DNA from: Marsupella aquatica
Lineage: Eukaryota > Marchantiophyta
NCBI GenBank assembly: GCA_973895155.1
Contig: OZ316898.1
Location: 12,338,001 to 12,402,000 of the forward strand
Reading direction: 5' to 3'
DNA: 64,000 nucleotides
Position 1 is the first letter of the stretch; each line of letters opens with the position of its first letter. The position numbers and the translations under genes were made by a program. This document shows, piece by piece, positions 44,289 to 54,100 of the stretch. The notes under the pieces are model-generated. The model was not told the DNA's origin and searched no databases. It was given only the letters and a program-made list of their open reading frames with translations.

Positions 44289-47110
44289 TGCTTTTTTTTT
44301 TCTTTTTTTTTTGAAAAACACGAGCGCACTTTATTGAGAACAAACCCGTCTGAGGGGAGGAGACAGGAGAAAGGAACAAGGAACAAATAAGGGTTGCTGA
44401 AAGAGGGAGCACACCCAGAGAAACGAAGGCGAGACCACCCCAAACCGGCCGCCTAAGGGGAGGAGGCGGGCCATAGAGGAGAGGAGGGACCCAGAAAGCC
44501 AAACATAAGCCGAACCAACCAAGACCTGAATATGAAAAAGGAGCATCCAAAACAGCCAACCTAGCCAGAACCACCAAAGCCCCAAGAGGCCCCCCGCTGA
44601 ACTCCATCTGTCCTGGGCTGCCTTCGATGGCTATAGTCAACCACCACTTCCCCAGCTGCATCGAGGCCAGACCACTCCCTGAGATCACCACGCCCTCCAT
44701 ACGAGAGTCCACCTCAATCTCCGGACATTCCCTGGATCACCAAGAAGAGAGCCTTGATGATTTCACCTTATTGTGCCCTGGCTATGTCCAGCGCGGGTAC
44801 CCGAGGTTATGCCTCGAGATCCCGAAGCATAGCCCGGGGCAGAAACTAGCAGACCAAAGATTCCATCGTGCCTGATCTCCATTTTTATACCAATTTATGA
44901 TCCTAGAACTTGAGTGTAGAACACCTCCCAAGGAAAGCAGCCATAGCTGATGCGACGGAGAAAAGAGATAGGCAACCAGTCCAGATGCCAATTAGCGACT
45001 TTAACTTGGCATTTAAACCTCCCACTCACCAATCATGGGCTCCATATGTAACAGCCAGCAGCCAGCCCAGTGGAGAGTGACAGAGAGAGCAGGGGACACA
45101 CCTACAGCGCCAAGGTTAGAATCCAGCCGATTACCATGAGAGAAGCTCCCCAAGATATCCGAGAATCCTGGGAATGGGACGGAACAAATGACGGCTACCA
45201 CTAGAATTGTTAGCTGAGAGCCTACAGATCCTACCTATCCAACAATGTAGTACCATGAGTAGCCTACCTATCTGTCTTTGTCTAAGTCTGTCTGATTGCT
45301 ACATTTGCAGCGGAAAAAAGTCTGTGCTTCTGAAAAGAGATAGATATGAAACCAGACTCGAATAGTCCGATGAGAATCTAGTTCTGAGAGAGCGGTGGTA
45401 AAAAAATGTCAATACTGGCCGCCAGTCATGGTGAACCAGGATCCCAGGACAGGGGGGGGCGGCAAAAAAGCCAGATGGCGGGACAGAGGAATATGTCTCC
45501 AAAAGGTGAGAAACCAAGCTACCATCTCCAATGGCGAGCGCCGGATGAGAGAGCCCCACAAAGTAGCGAGAAGAAGCCATAAGGGACAGCAAGGGAAAGA
45601 CCCACCAACCATTGGTACTTGTGGGGGGAGGAAGAGAGCAGCAAGGAGATCAATGGAACGAGGGATGTACTGTGCCATATGGTGATGGGAGGAACAGACA
45701 CCAGATGAGGATCGGAACTAGCCCATGATAGAACTGAAGGGATGGGGTAATCCAAGAATAGGAGAAGAAGAGAACGTAACGGGAAGAAAGGAGGCTCTAG
45801 AACATATATTAATATAATAAGAAGTGAGCCGTGGGGAAAAGTATCCCAAACAGAAAGTCAACGAGGACAACGAGAGGTCAGAGGACCAGAGATATACTTC
45901 TCAACATAGTATAGACGATTTTTCTTTTTTTCTGAGTCTGAACAAAGAGCCACCGAACGAAGATGCTGAACGACAGATGATGCGGCCAGAAAGGGGGAGA
46001 AGACTACAATTTGGCTCTGAAACAACCGAGAGTTTCTATTTTTCCATAGGAGCCACACAGTTTCATAGATAACAAAAATATGAGCAGATAGCCGTGGGGT
46101 ACGACCAAGGGCAAGGTCCAATGTGCTTGTGAAAGAATGTCCCCCTGGAAGAAGGGAGAGAGACGGCACCCGCTCATAGAACCAGGCAGTCCGGTTCCAA
46201 GCACAAATAGCTTGCCTGCAGGAGAAGAAAATATGAGGATTATCCTCCACCCGATCCGGGCAGGATGGACACGTCCCATCTCCATGTCCACACTGCTTAG
46301 CTCGTTTTCCTGAAAATAATCCTGCAGCCAGGACCCGCCATAAAAAGATTTTACCACGATTAGACAGATCTGATCGCCAGATCCTCCTCCACCTGCGCCC
46401 CCAATCTCCTGCAGAGTCTGACGTCCCCCATCGATTGTTAAGAGAGCCGATGTCTCCCCCAGCCTGGTGTAGGAAATTATAAGCTTGCATGCTGCTGAGG
46501 AAATGAGGTCTGTGATGATTTTGAAGGCCACACCAGAACCATTGGGATCCGGCGAAGGAAGAAGAAATGGAAGGTGGAGGGCCGCTATGAATAGACAAAA
46601 TGATCCTAGATAGAGTGTATAACTCTATGACCCCAAACCCCCGCAGCCTGGAGAGACGAGGCAAAAAGTCCACCCAACAGCCCGGATCCTGCATCCAGAG
46701 GTCAGAGACATACCGAATATTTAGACGATAACAGGCGATGATAATCCTAGGAACCAAAGAGATAGGAAAGTCTGAGGAGGTGAAAATTTAGGAAGAAAGT
46801 CCGCGATCCTCCATCTTGCTGGAATGGCTTGTGAGCCATACTGCCAGTGCAAGTTGATCCTGATCTTATTCCATGCCCTCCATATACCTGCCGTGTATAC
46901 CATACCTCGAAAGCTGGATGGGGAGGAGAATAGGAACCGATCCATGGTGGTGTACCCTGCTTGGCGAAGCAACACCGTCTTTTTCCATGCTGCCAGGCGG
47001 AGATTGGCCGAGAATAATATCGCCCAGTCTGAATCCTGGTCTGATATCATCCGAATGGCCCATCTGGCCAGCAATGCCGTTTGCTGTTTGACATATCATC
47101 TTTGCTATAC
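44289..47110 (-). mobile_element. L1-like LINE, 5'-truncated
   Basis: A poly(A) tail (T run at 44289-44311 on the plus strand) marks the 3' end. Upstream in element orientation is a 3' UTR, then degraded coding sequence up to about 47110. The only domain left is the terminal zinc-binding part of a plant L1 polymerase. No target duplication was found. It differs from the endonuclease-type LINEs elsewhere in this window. Confidence 0.8.
45858..47074 (-). pseudogene. L1 reverse transcriptase C-terminus with zinc-binding domain
   Basis: Two overlapping frames (47074-46721, then 46757-45858) read in succession. The first has GMVYTAGIWRAWNKIRINL, typical of the region after the polymerase. The second has WRRIWRSDLSNRGKIFLWR and a zinc site CPSCPDRVEDNPHIFFSC (zf-RVT). 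The polymerase palm with its Y-x-D-D box is missing because of 5' truncation. The frame change shows it is decayed. Confidence 0.8.
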
Positions 47111-47404
47111 AAAGCAAAGACAACCCTTTATGCTATATTTAATGTATACAATAAGCAAATAGCGTACACAGTTGGAGATGCTCTAACTAGAATGGACATC
47201 ATCTTGAGAATCATCATCAATACAAATAGCTCAAAACATTCCTTTGAGGCTTATGAAGGATCATCATAATTGTGGTCCCATTTTCCAATTTTTGTCCCCT
47301 CACTTTTGGGAGAGGAGTGTAAGCCCAAGTGATTGAGTGCTCTATTTTCCCATTACAGTTTCAAACATCCACCCTAGATTTGAATCATGGCACTTGGTGT
47401 AGGA

Positions 47405-48190
47405 TCAACATAGTCAGCACATGTGACGTTTCATAATCATCATCCATATAGCACTCGAGTACACCGATACAAAGATATGTGGTTCACCCCGTTAGGGCTA
47501 CGTCCACGGCCGCACCAAGAGCTTCACTATGAACACCAAAAATACATATCACCATAAATGATCCATGGTCCAAGCTCTCTCATTCTCACACAAAGTTCTC
47601 CACTAAGTGTTCTCTCTTCATGGGATACAAAGAAGGTTATCCCTTCATGAAGAATCTAGTCAACTAATGTTAACGTACTCCGGTTAACTTACTTTAGTTA
47701 ACCTAGCCAAGGTTGAGTAAAAATGCGAACAAATTCCCACTTGACTCTAGCCTTGAGCTAGCTTCTAGCAATTTGAAGCTAAGATCTGTAGGGAATTGCA
47801 ATGTCTTGCAAAATCACCATGAGGGATAACCTTGGTTAACATGTCAACTGGATTGAGTTTACCATCAATCTTGACTAGCTCAACCTTTCCAGTTGACACT
47901 GCCTGTTTGATGAAGTGAATACCGAATATTAATGTGTTTAACTCTGTCATGTGTCATTTGGTTGACAGTTATGTGTAAAGCACTATTGCTATCACAATGG
48001 ACATTCAAAGTACAATGCGTTGTGTATTCTCCAAATCCTTCATCAGGTTGCTTAACCAAATTGTCTCCTTAGCTGCTTTAGTTGCTATCACATATTTAGC
48101 TTCAATAGAAGACTGATATATGCATTTATACTTTGTGGACCTCCAACTCACACATCCACCTGCAAGAGCGAAAGTGTATCCTTGTTAAAA
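47405..48190 (-). pseudogene. Copia relic: LTR and RNase H end
   Basis: On the minus strand, 47950-47765 reads HFIKQAVSTGKVELVKIDGKLNPVDMLTKVIP, matching the C-terminal pol of copia-1 and copia-2 with a different surrounding frame. Degenerate RNase H continues to about 48190. The segment 47405-47731 is LTR-like: it ends AACA next to a pyrimidine-rich tract and contains the GGTTCACC...GGGCTACGTCCAC block of the copia-2 LTR. It is an older, third copia lineage, truncated on the right. Confidence 0.75.
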
Positions 48191-48541
48191 CCATAATTTT
48201 GTAAAGTAAACCACAAAGGGAAGTTAGTACACCAGATGTGCACATTGTTGAAATTGTTTTCTCTCATTCTCATGAGAGAAAAGAGAATTCACTAAGGAGT
48301 GATTCAAAATGAAAGATTAAACATTTATGAGGGGAGCCAAATTCATTCAAAATACTCTAACTTCATAAAAGTTCACTGAAATTTAAAGGGGTCCAGAAAT
48401 TAATTCAAAATAAAATTAATACAAATGGTTCACCTTGTTAAGGGCATATTAAAATCAAAATACTGGACACAAAATCTGAAAGCTGGATTCAACATTATAG
48501 CAGCTTCATAATATCCTCCAATGATGGGACTCGGATTATAG
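48191..48541. other. AT-rich flank of the large transposon
   Basis: No gene is visible. The last base before the transposon target duplication is 48541. Confidence 0.5.
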
Positions 48542-48549
48542 AGTTGTTG
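48542..48549. repeat. Target site duplication, left
   Basis: AGTTGTTG, identical to 59598-59605. Confidence 0.95.
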
Positions 48550-48564
48550 CTCGGGGGTCTCACT
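48550..48564 (+). repeat. Left terminal inverted repeat
   Basis: CTCGGGGGTCTCACT, a perfect inverted match to the right end. The subterminal TCACGTGCGAC follows at 48581-48591. Confidence 0.95.
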
Positions 48565-50613
48565 TCGCGAAAATCTCATATCACGTGCGACTAAGTATAG
48601 GGTCCGTTAATTGGGTTTCTCGGAAGACTTAAGAAGATTTGTGTAAGAACAATAGGGTCAATTTTATATGTTGGACAACTTGTAAGAATAATAGGGATAT
48701 TAATATTTTTGACTATGTAGATGGAAGACATACAAGGAAGTTAGGGGGTCTTTGTGTCGGACTATGTAAATTACACGTGTCACTATATCATTGGTACACA
48801 TGGCACACATAACATTCTCAATATATTTTCCTAAGTCATGTTTATTTTAACATGGATTCTAATTTGAGAATGATTTAAGTGGGTCTGGTTTTTTGGGGAC
48901 TCACGTTTAGGGTTTGAGTGGGATTAAGTTTGAAATTGTTCCGTTTAACATGTCTAGTTTCCCTCAATTGGCCGCCCTTGTTAGTCTCCTCCCGTGTCAT
49001 TTCCCTCCAATATCCCTTTGGCCCCACCCGCTGTTTGGGATGAGAGACTCTTTTGTTTGTACCTTGCAGCAAATGGTGTAAACGGGGGTCTAAACGAGTG
49101 TGCTGCTGCTTGGAGCAAAGAAGGATTGAGAGAGAGTGTTGTGACCTCGGATGCGAGTGAAGAAGGATCAAGCGAGAGTGTTGTGCTCTCGGCTGTGAGT
49201 GAAGAAGGATCGAGCGAGAGTGTTGTGGTCTCGCCTGCGCTGCTGCTACGGCTGCTTGGAGTGAAGGATCAAGCAACATTTATTGGCTGCACTGCTGCTT
49301 AGAGCGAAGGATCGAGCGAGAGTTGTTGGCTGCGCCTTGGAGTGAAGAGGAGAGCGAGAGTGTTGCGCTCTCGGCTGCGTTGCTGCTGTTGCTGCTTGAA
49401 GTGAAGGATCAACCCAGAGTTCTCGACTGCGCGCTGCTACTTGGGAGTGAAGGATCAAGGTCGTTCTTGGCTACGCTGCTGCTTAGAGTGAAGGGGAGAG
49501 CGAGACTTCTCAGCTGCACTGCTGCTTAGAGTGAAGGGGAGAGCGAGACTTCTCAGCTGCGCTGCTGCTTAGAGTAAAGGGGAGAGCGAGACTTCTCGGT
49601 TGCACTGCTGCTTGGAGTGAACCCGGGAATGAAGGATTAGGCGAGAGTGTTGCGCTGCAAGGTTGGAGTGTATAGGTGCGCTATTGTCTTGGTTGAGGGA
49701 GTGTGCTACGTTCCTGTTGCTGAAATGATAGGAAAGTTTATGTGACTGCTGTGTTGTTGCTCAAACAGGGAGTGCGGGCGGGAGTGTGGCTGTTGCAAGT
49801 GCTGTGTTGCAGCTGCTCAAACAAGAGGTGGGTGCCGGGAGTGTGGCGTTGCTGCTTGTTGAAACGGAAGCTGCTACCTTGCTGAAACGGGAGCTACTAG
49901 CTTGCTGAAACGGGAGCGAGAGTGTTGCATTGTTGCTTGCTCAAACAGGATTGCGAGGGCTACTGCCAGCATTGCTGTGTTGCTCAACCAGGAGGTGGGC
50001 GCTTCCTGCTTTGACGATCGTGCTTGCTTGCTTGCTATTGTTTGACGCTCAATCATGCTTGCTTGCTACTGTTTGAAGCCCATATGTACCACGCATGGCA
50101 CACCTTATCTGGTAGCGGTCGTAGCCGATGTGTTCCATAGACATTGCTTGCGCAAGTCATATGCATTAGATTTGCCCATCGAGATTTGAAAGTAGTTAGA
50201 CCGGGGAATTGTGTTTCATGTGAACTCATGAGTAGTTCTAGCATTTCTGTTTCACATGCACTGAAGGCCTTTCTTGTACTCTGTCACATCATGTCGATAG
50301 TTCAAAAGTTGCTTTCATTTCCAAGGATGCCTGGTAAAAAAACTACCTTTTACCTTCGTTCCTACGTTAAGATGCGTAGAAACTCTACTGTGCGACTTAT
50401 GATTTGTAGGAGACGAATAAATCAGCTCTCTAGATACGGTGATCGGTGCCCTCTCGTTGTGTCCTGTCCTAGCATAGCTGTGTCCATTCGCTGCATACGG
50501 GTCGCGATCGTCATGGTTGTTGCTTCAGGATTTAGTTGAGCATTTGGAAGCTGTCTCTGTCTGTTCCCATGTTCTGATTCAATTATAATGACTAAAGTTT
50601 TTGCCGTTTCTCT
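48565..50613. other. Left arm of transposon with GC-rich tandem repeats
   Basis: About 49060-49960 consists of degenerate units of roughly 40 bp around GAGCGAGAGTGTTG and GCTGCGCTGCTGCTTAGAGT. The remainder to 50613 has no supportable gene. Leu/Gln/Ser repeat frames on the minus strand are by-products of the repeat. The part nearest 50613 is probably intron captured with the next exon. Confidence 0.6.
49060..49960. repeat. Degenerate tandem repeats in transposon
   Basis: Repeated GTGAAGAAGGATC(G/A)AGCGAG...TCTCGGCTGCGCTGCTGCTT units, some nearly identical (three copies around 49480-49610), then more diverged CTGAAACGGGAGC units to about 49930. Confidence 0.7.
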
Positions 50614-50617
50614 TTGC

Positions 50618-50776
50618 AGCGCTTTACGAACAGGCTCTGAAGCACGAGAAGAGTTTGTACATCACCTGGACAGGGGCTCTTGCCACGCTTTCCGGGGCGA
50701 AAACTGGCCGATCTCCGAAGGACAAACGTGTTGTCAAGGAAGACACTTCCAAGAATGATTTGTGGTGGGGCAAGTA
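50618..50776 (+). pseudogene. Captured exon of phosphoenolpyruvate carboxykinase (ATP)
   Basis: Between an acceptor TTTGCAG and a donor GTAAGT lies an intact reading [20 protein letters not shown], then [19 protein letters not shown] and NDLWWGK. This is the N-terminal substrate-side part of plant ATP-dependent PEP carboxykinase. No neighbouring PEPCK exon follows: sequence after the donor does not encode the expected next segment. It is therefore a host gene fragment, with flanking intron, carried inside the transposon. One serine usual in this family is tryptophan here (ITWTGA). It is unlikely to make a functional enzyme. Confidence 0.85.
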
Positions 50777-50879
50777 AGTGTAAATCCTCTATTTCCGTGA
50801 GTTGATTGCAAAAAAGGGATCCACACTTGAATATGTTGTAGCCCATTGATGCGCTCATCTCTGTAGTGTCTTTGATGTA

Positions 50880-51705
50880 GTAAATTCTCTATTTGGTGGT
50901 CTGGTTCTTCTACCTCCTCATCTTCCTCCGCCTTTGCCTCTTCGCGCTCCTCGTCGTCATTGGCGCTGCCTTGGTTACGGCCAACCGATCTCCACATCCT
51001 GTCACTCTCCCATCTCTTGCTACTTCTGCCCTGCACCAATCAAAATTTGCCACCAATCCCTCCACACGAACACAAACTCTTCACAGCAGCCTTCCCCAAA
51101 ACCACAAACCTCATTGAATTCTCCCCAGATGACAAAACATACGCAGATGCTGCGACTGATGAGCATCTGCTATTCCCAAAATTCCACTATTCCGTTACTG
51201 ACTGGCTCCTGGAATTTGGACCAGCAACAAATTCAGCACACACGAAATCCTTTGCTGTCGAGAGGACACTCCAAACCTAACTCGCTTTTTATCGACTGCC
51301 TTACACGGCCTTTCCTACTTTTCTGCTCCTCTCCTCGCCTCTCCACACCTCTCTCTTCTCTGTGTCAACCTTATGATGCACCCCGACCACAAAATCCTTC
51401 ACCAGCACACTTTTACTTCTTCTACAAGCCAACGACTTCTCCCACGCAACGCGTTTCCACAATGCAGCAATTGAGGCTCTTGAGTCTGGAGTTCCCCCTT
51501 GTTCCTTCATTCCTTTCGTGGATTTTGCTGCGCAAACAGAAGCTTTGGCAGTGAAGAACATATACCCAATTTTGCCACGTTTGCCTTTGAGCATGGATTT
51601 TGCTTTTGCACTGAATCTATGATTATCATGGCTCCCACGTCACTCACTCCCTCATCAGAGCACAAGTTTCAAAAACCTCAGATGCTTCATTCGTCTACTG
51701 ATGAG
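50880..51705 (+). pseudogene. Probable second captured gene fragment, unidentified
   Basis: Two stretches look like genuine coding sequence in the same general direction: around 51085-51280 (FTAAFPKTTNLIEFSPDDKT, ADAATDEHLLFPKFHY and TDWLLEFGP) and around 51425-51620 (DFSHATRFHNAAIEALESGV, PFVDFAAQTEALAVKNIYP). A weak frame with stops lies between them. A hydrophobic run resembling a signal anchor (LLIFLRLCLFALLVVIGAAL) occurs at 50905-50970. I do not recognise the family. It is GC-richer than its surroundings, as is the PEPCK exon, fitting capture from a host gene. Confidence 0.45.
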
Positions 51706-52200
51706 TAAACATGTGTTACCAACAAATAGCATTTGCAGAGGAGTAATTGCTGTAGCTATGACCCAGCCCAAGCTTCCTCCAATGGTCAGCCAGATTGGAT
51801 GCTCTTCTATGGAACACAATCATAGTGAAACACTGCATAAATTAGACCAATGTGTAATGTAGGAAGGACACCATAGCTATGAGAGGTCCATGATCCTATT
51901 CAGGTTAGCTATTCAGGTTAGCTATTCAGGTCTGTTGAGCCCAATTATTTGTTTATTGCTGTCGTAACATGCATCATGGCCAATTGGTTGTCTTCAGTGC
52001 TTGCAGCATTTGAAACTTATTGAACTGGTGGTTTTAATTTTGTTCACAGGTTGCAAAAGCAATCAGTGCTTGTAGCTGTGAGCACCAGCACTTGCGGTGA
52101 AGCAGTTTGCTAGAGCACATACTGTACCTAGTGAATTGTAAGTTGCCTGTCATTGCACGTCTGATCGCCTGGCCATTCACCGAGTAAAAAAAATAGTGCC
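51706..52200. other. Non-coding part of transposon
   Basis: A short triplicated TTAGCTATTCAGG stretch lies at 51900-51935. There is no gene. Confidence 0.45.
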
Positions 52201-52599
52201 ATGGCTAAATTGGGCATTACATTAGAAGCGAATTATGAGAAGCTCCTTTTGCAGCATCCAGATGAATGCTGCTGGTGCGAATCTTGTGTGAAGTGCAGGG
52301 TTGGTGATGGCAATTTTGAATGGTTCCATTGCTTCTGCTTGAAAATGCGTGGAAGACTTGTTACTAGGACATACATGGGAAAGCATGGCAAAGTTGTCAC
52401 ACGTCGCTGGAGGTGCTCTTGTATAAGGCCAACCATTTGGCCTCAAAATGAGTGTCTTTTACGCAAGATTGTCATCCCGGACACGCTTGACATTGTAGTC
52501 CTAGATAGTATTCCACATATAACTGAGCTTGATATTGTAGCCCCAGATAGTATTCCAGGTCAAGCTAAGGTTACAGCCCATGGATGCTTGACATTGTAG
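52201..52599 (+). CDS. Cysteine-rich ORF inside transposon
   Basis: 132 codons from ATG 52201. The N-terminal half has a dense cysteine/histidine pattern (CCWCESCVKC, then WFHCFCLKM, then RWRCSC), which suggests zinc binding. The C-terminal third comes from three 30-bp imperfect DNA repeats (52489-52612) and reads DIVVLDSIP/DIVAPDSIP. It lies on the transposase strand, upstream of the PHD gene, and could be an upstream exon of it, but no clean splice joins them. I recognise no family. Either a small accessory protein or a decayed piece. Confidence 0.4.
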   Translation: MAKLGITLEANYEKLLLQHPDECCWCESCVKCRVGDGNFEWFHCFCLKMRGRLVTRTYMGKHGKVVTRRWRCSCIRPTIWPQNECLLRKIVIPDTLDIVVLDSIPHITELDIVAPDSIPGQAKVTAHGCLTL

Positions 52600-52851
52600 T
52601 CCCTGATAGTACATGGATGCGTTGTTCATGACTTGAGGTCCGGGATGACTAGGCCTTTGTTTGCAAGGCTGCAATTGTACCATCCATGATATATGAGAAT
52701 AATTTTCATTCCCATTATGTGGCAAAGTTTCGCAAGCTGGCATTGTATTTATGTATGTCTTGGTTGGTGGGTGTCCAGGCTGCACTGTGTAGTTGACTTC
52801 ATCTGGGAGGGAGGTTTGCAGATCATTGGAGCAGGTTTGTAACTACTTCAA

Positions 52852-53601
52852 ATGTGGATTTCTCCAAGTTCTATGGATTGCCCAGTATCATACATGTCCC
52901 TCTCATATGTGATGTGCTTTGTGATGATTTCAGTTGTAACCATGCCGACAAGGACTTCAAACATAAAGAAAGCAACACAGTCCTCTTTAGAAGAGGTATT
53001 GTGTATTCCCTTGTTCTCTGAGCAAGAGATTCTACAAACCAGCCCTCATGTTTGTGCAATTTGTGAGCATGGTGGGAAGTTGGTAATTTGTGATGGGCCA
53101 TGTCACAGGCAATTTCATTATGTGGTTGGAGATGAAGCCCCTAATGACTCTTGCCCCTGTGTAGTCCTTCCCCTCCATCATGGAGGGAAGCCATGGTTTT
53201 GCCCAAATTGTAACCAGGACCAGGCCATGTGTTATGGGTGCCGCACTGTGGGACCGTCACCTACAATTGTGCGAAAATGCTCTGATCATTTTTGTGTACG
53301 ATTTTATTGCTTTGGGTGTTTGGTAGCTGCTGCAAAGTCCTGCCCACTGCATACATGTGTGACATGTTATCAGAGTCTTGAGGGTCAGATGGTCAAGAAC
53401 ATGGTACAATGTTTACGATGTCCAAATGCCTGGCATACAGATTGTCTCCAAATGATCAAAAGCAAAGGGTTTGCTCATGATAGGGACATCTGGGAACATG
53501 AAGCACATGGACAACAGCGACAGATGTTTTATTGCCCCTGTCATCCTATTGATCCACACCTGAAGACTCCAATCAGGGACCACATTTCATGGCTCCAGTG
53601 A
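52852..53601 (+). CDS. EDM2-like PHD-finger protein carried by the transposon
   Basis: 249 codons with a tandem of zinc-binding PHD-type fingers. The first is CAICEHGGKLVICDGPCHRQ at about residues 68-87, closing with WFCPNC at 105-110. The second begins MCYGC at 116-120. The third is CVTCYQSLEGQ...CLRCPNAWHTDC, at about 159-188. The C-terminus, YCPCHPIDPHLKTPIRDHI, matches the end of the extended PHD module of plant EDM2 (a YC..H.ID..L.TP.RDHI pattern). EDM2 reads histone marks and controls heterochromatin at transposons and intronic repeats. Here only the reader module is present, without EDM2's large C-terminal part. The first 40 residues look intronic and an alternative start exon is likely. 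Just upstream another frame (around 52836-53030) is also open, so the 5' structure is uncertain. A role in chromatin targeting or anti-silencing is inference. Confidence 0.7.
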   Translation: MWISPSSMDCPVSYMSLSYVMCFVMISVVTMPTRTSNIKKATQSSLEEVLCIPLFSEQEILQTSPHVCAICEHGGKLVICDGPCHRQFHYVVGDEAPNDSCPCVVLPLHHGGKPWFCPNCNQDQAMCYGCRTVGPSPTIVRKCSDHFCVRFYCFGCLVAAAKSCPLHTCVTCYQSLEGQMVKNMVQCLRCPNAWHTDCLQMIKSKGFAHDRDIWEHEAHGQQRQMFYCPCHPIDPHLKTPIRDHISWLQ

Positions 53602-54100
53602 TCTGAATAATGAACAAACCTATTACTTAGGTTTCAACGTCTTAGTGGGGTATGAGCAAGGCATATACTTAAGCTGCATCATGGGTGGTAGTACCCAATT
53701 TTATTAGTGTTGACATTTTGTCATAATTACGGTCACTAATAGTGCTGCATTTTGATGAGCAAAAGCACTAAACCTCGGGAATTGTTAGAAAACTAGGCAA
53801 AAAGGATATTTTTTCTAAAGATATTTTATCCAACTTTAACGGTATATCATGATTTTCACTGAATACATTTGCATGTATGATGGATTGCATTATAAAGTGT
53901 TTTGGCCTATTAGCACTTCTATTGTTAAATGTATGCTGACATTATGTACATTACTGACATGAGAATGTGTATGTTGTCATTGCATCTCTTGAAGATCCTA
54001 ATGTGTTTCCCTTGTGTGTATTTCAAATGTATTTGTGCAGGTCTTTCTGTTATCGACTCCAAAAGCAATGGTGCTATGCATGTTCTAGATTTGTATTGCA
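53602..54100. other. Spacer between PHD gene and transposase
   Basis: AT-rich, no gene. It presumably contains the PHD gene terminator and the transposase promoter. Confidence 0.4.

Noticed and set aside
48875-49458. Ser/Gln/His/Leu repeat proteins on the minus strand
   Set aside because: Translations of the tandem repeats in the transposon left arm.
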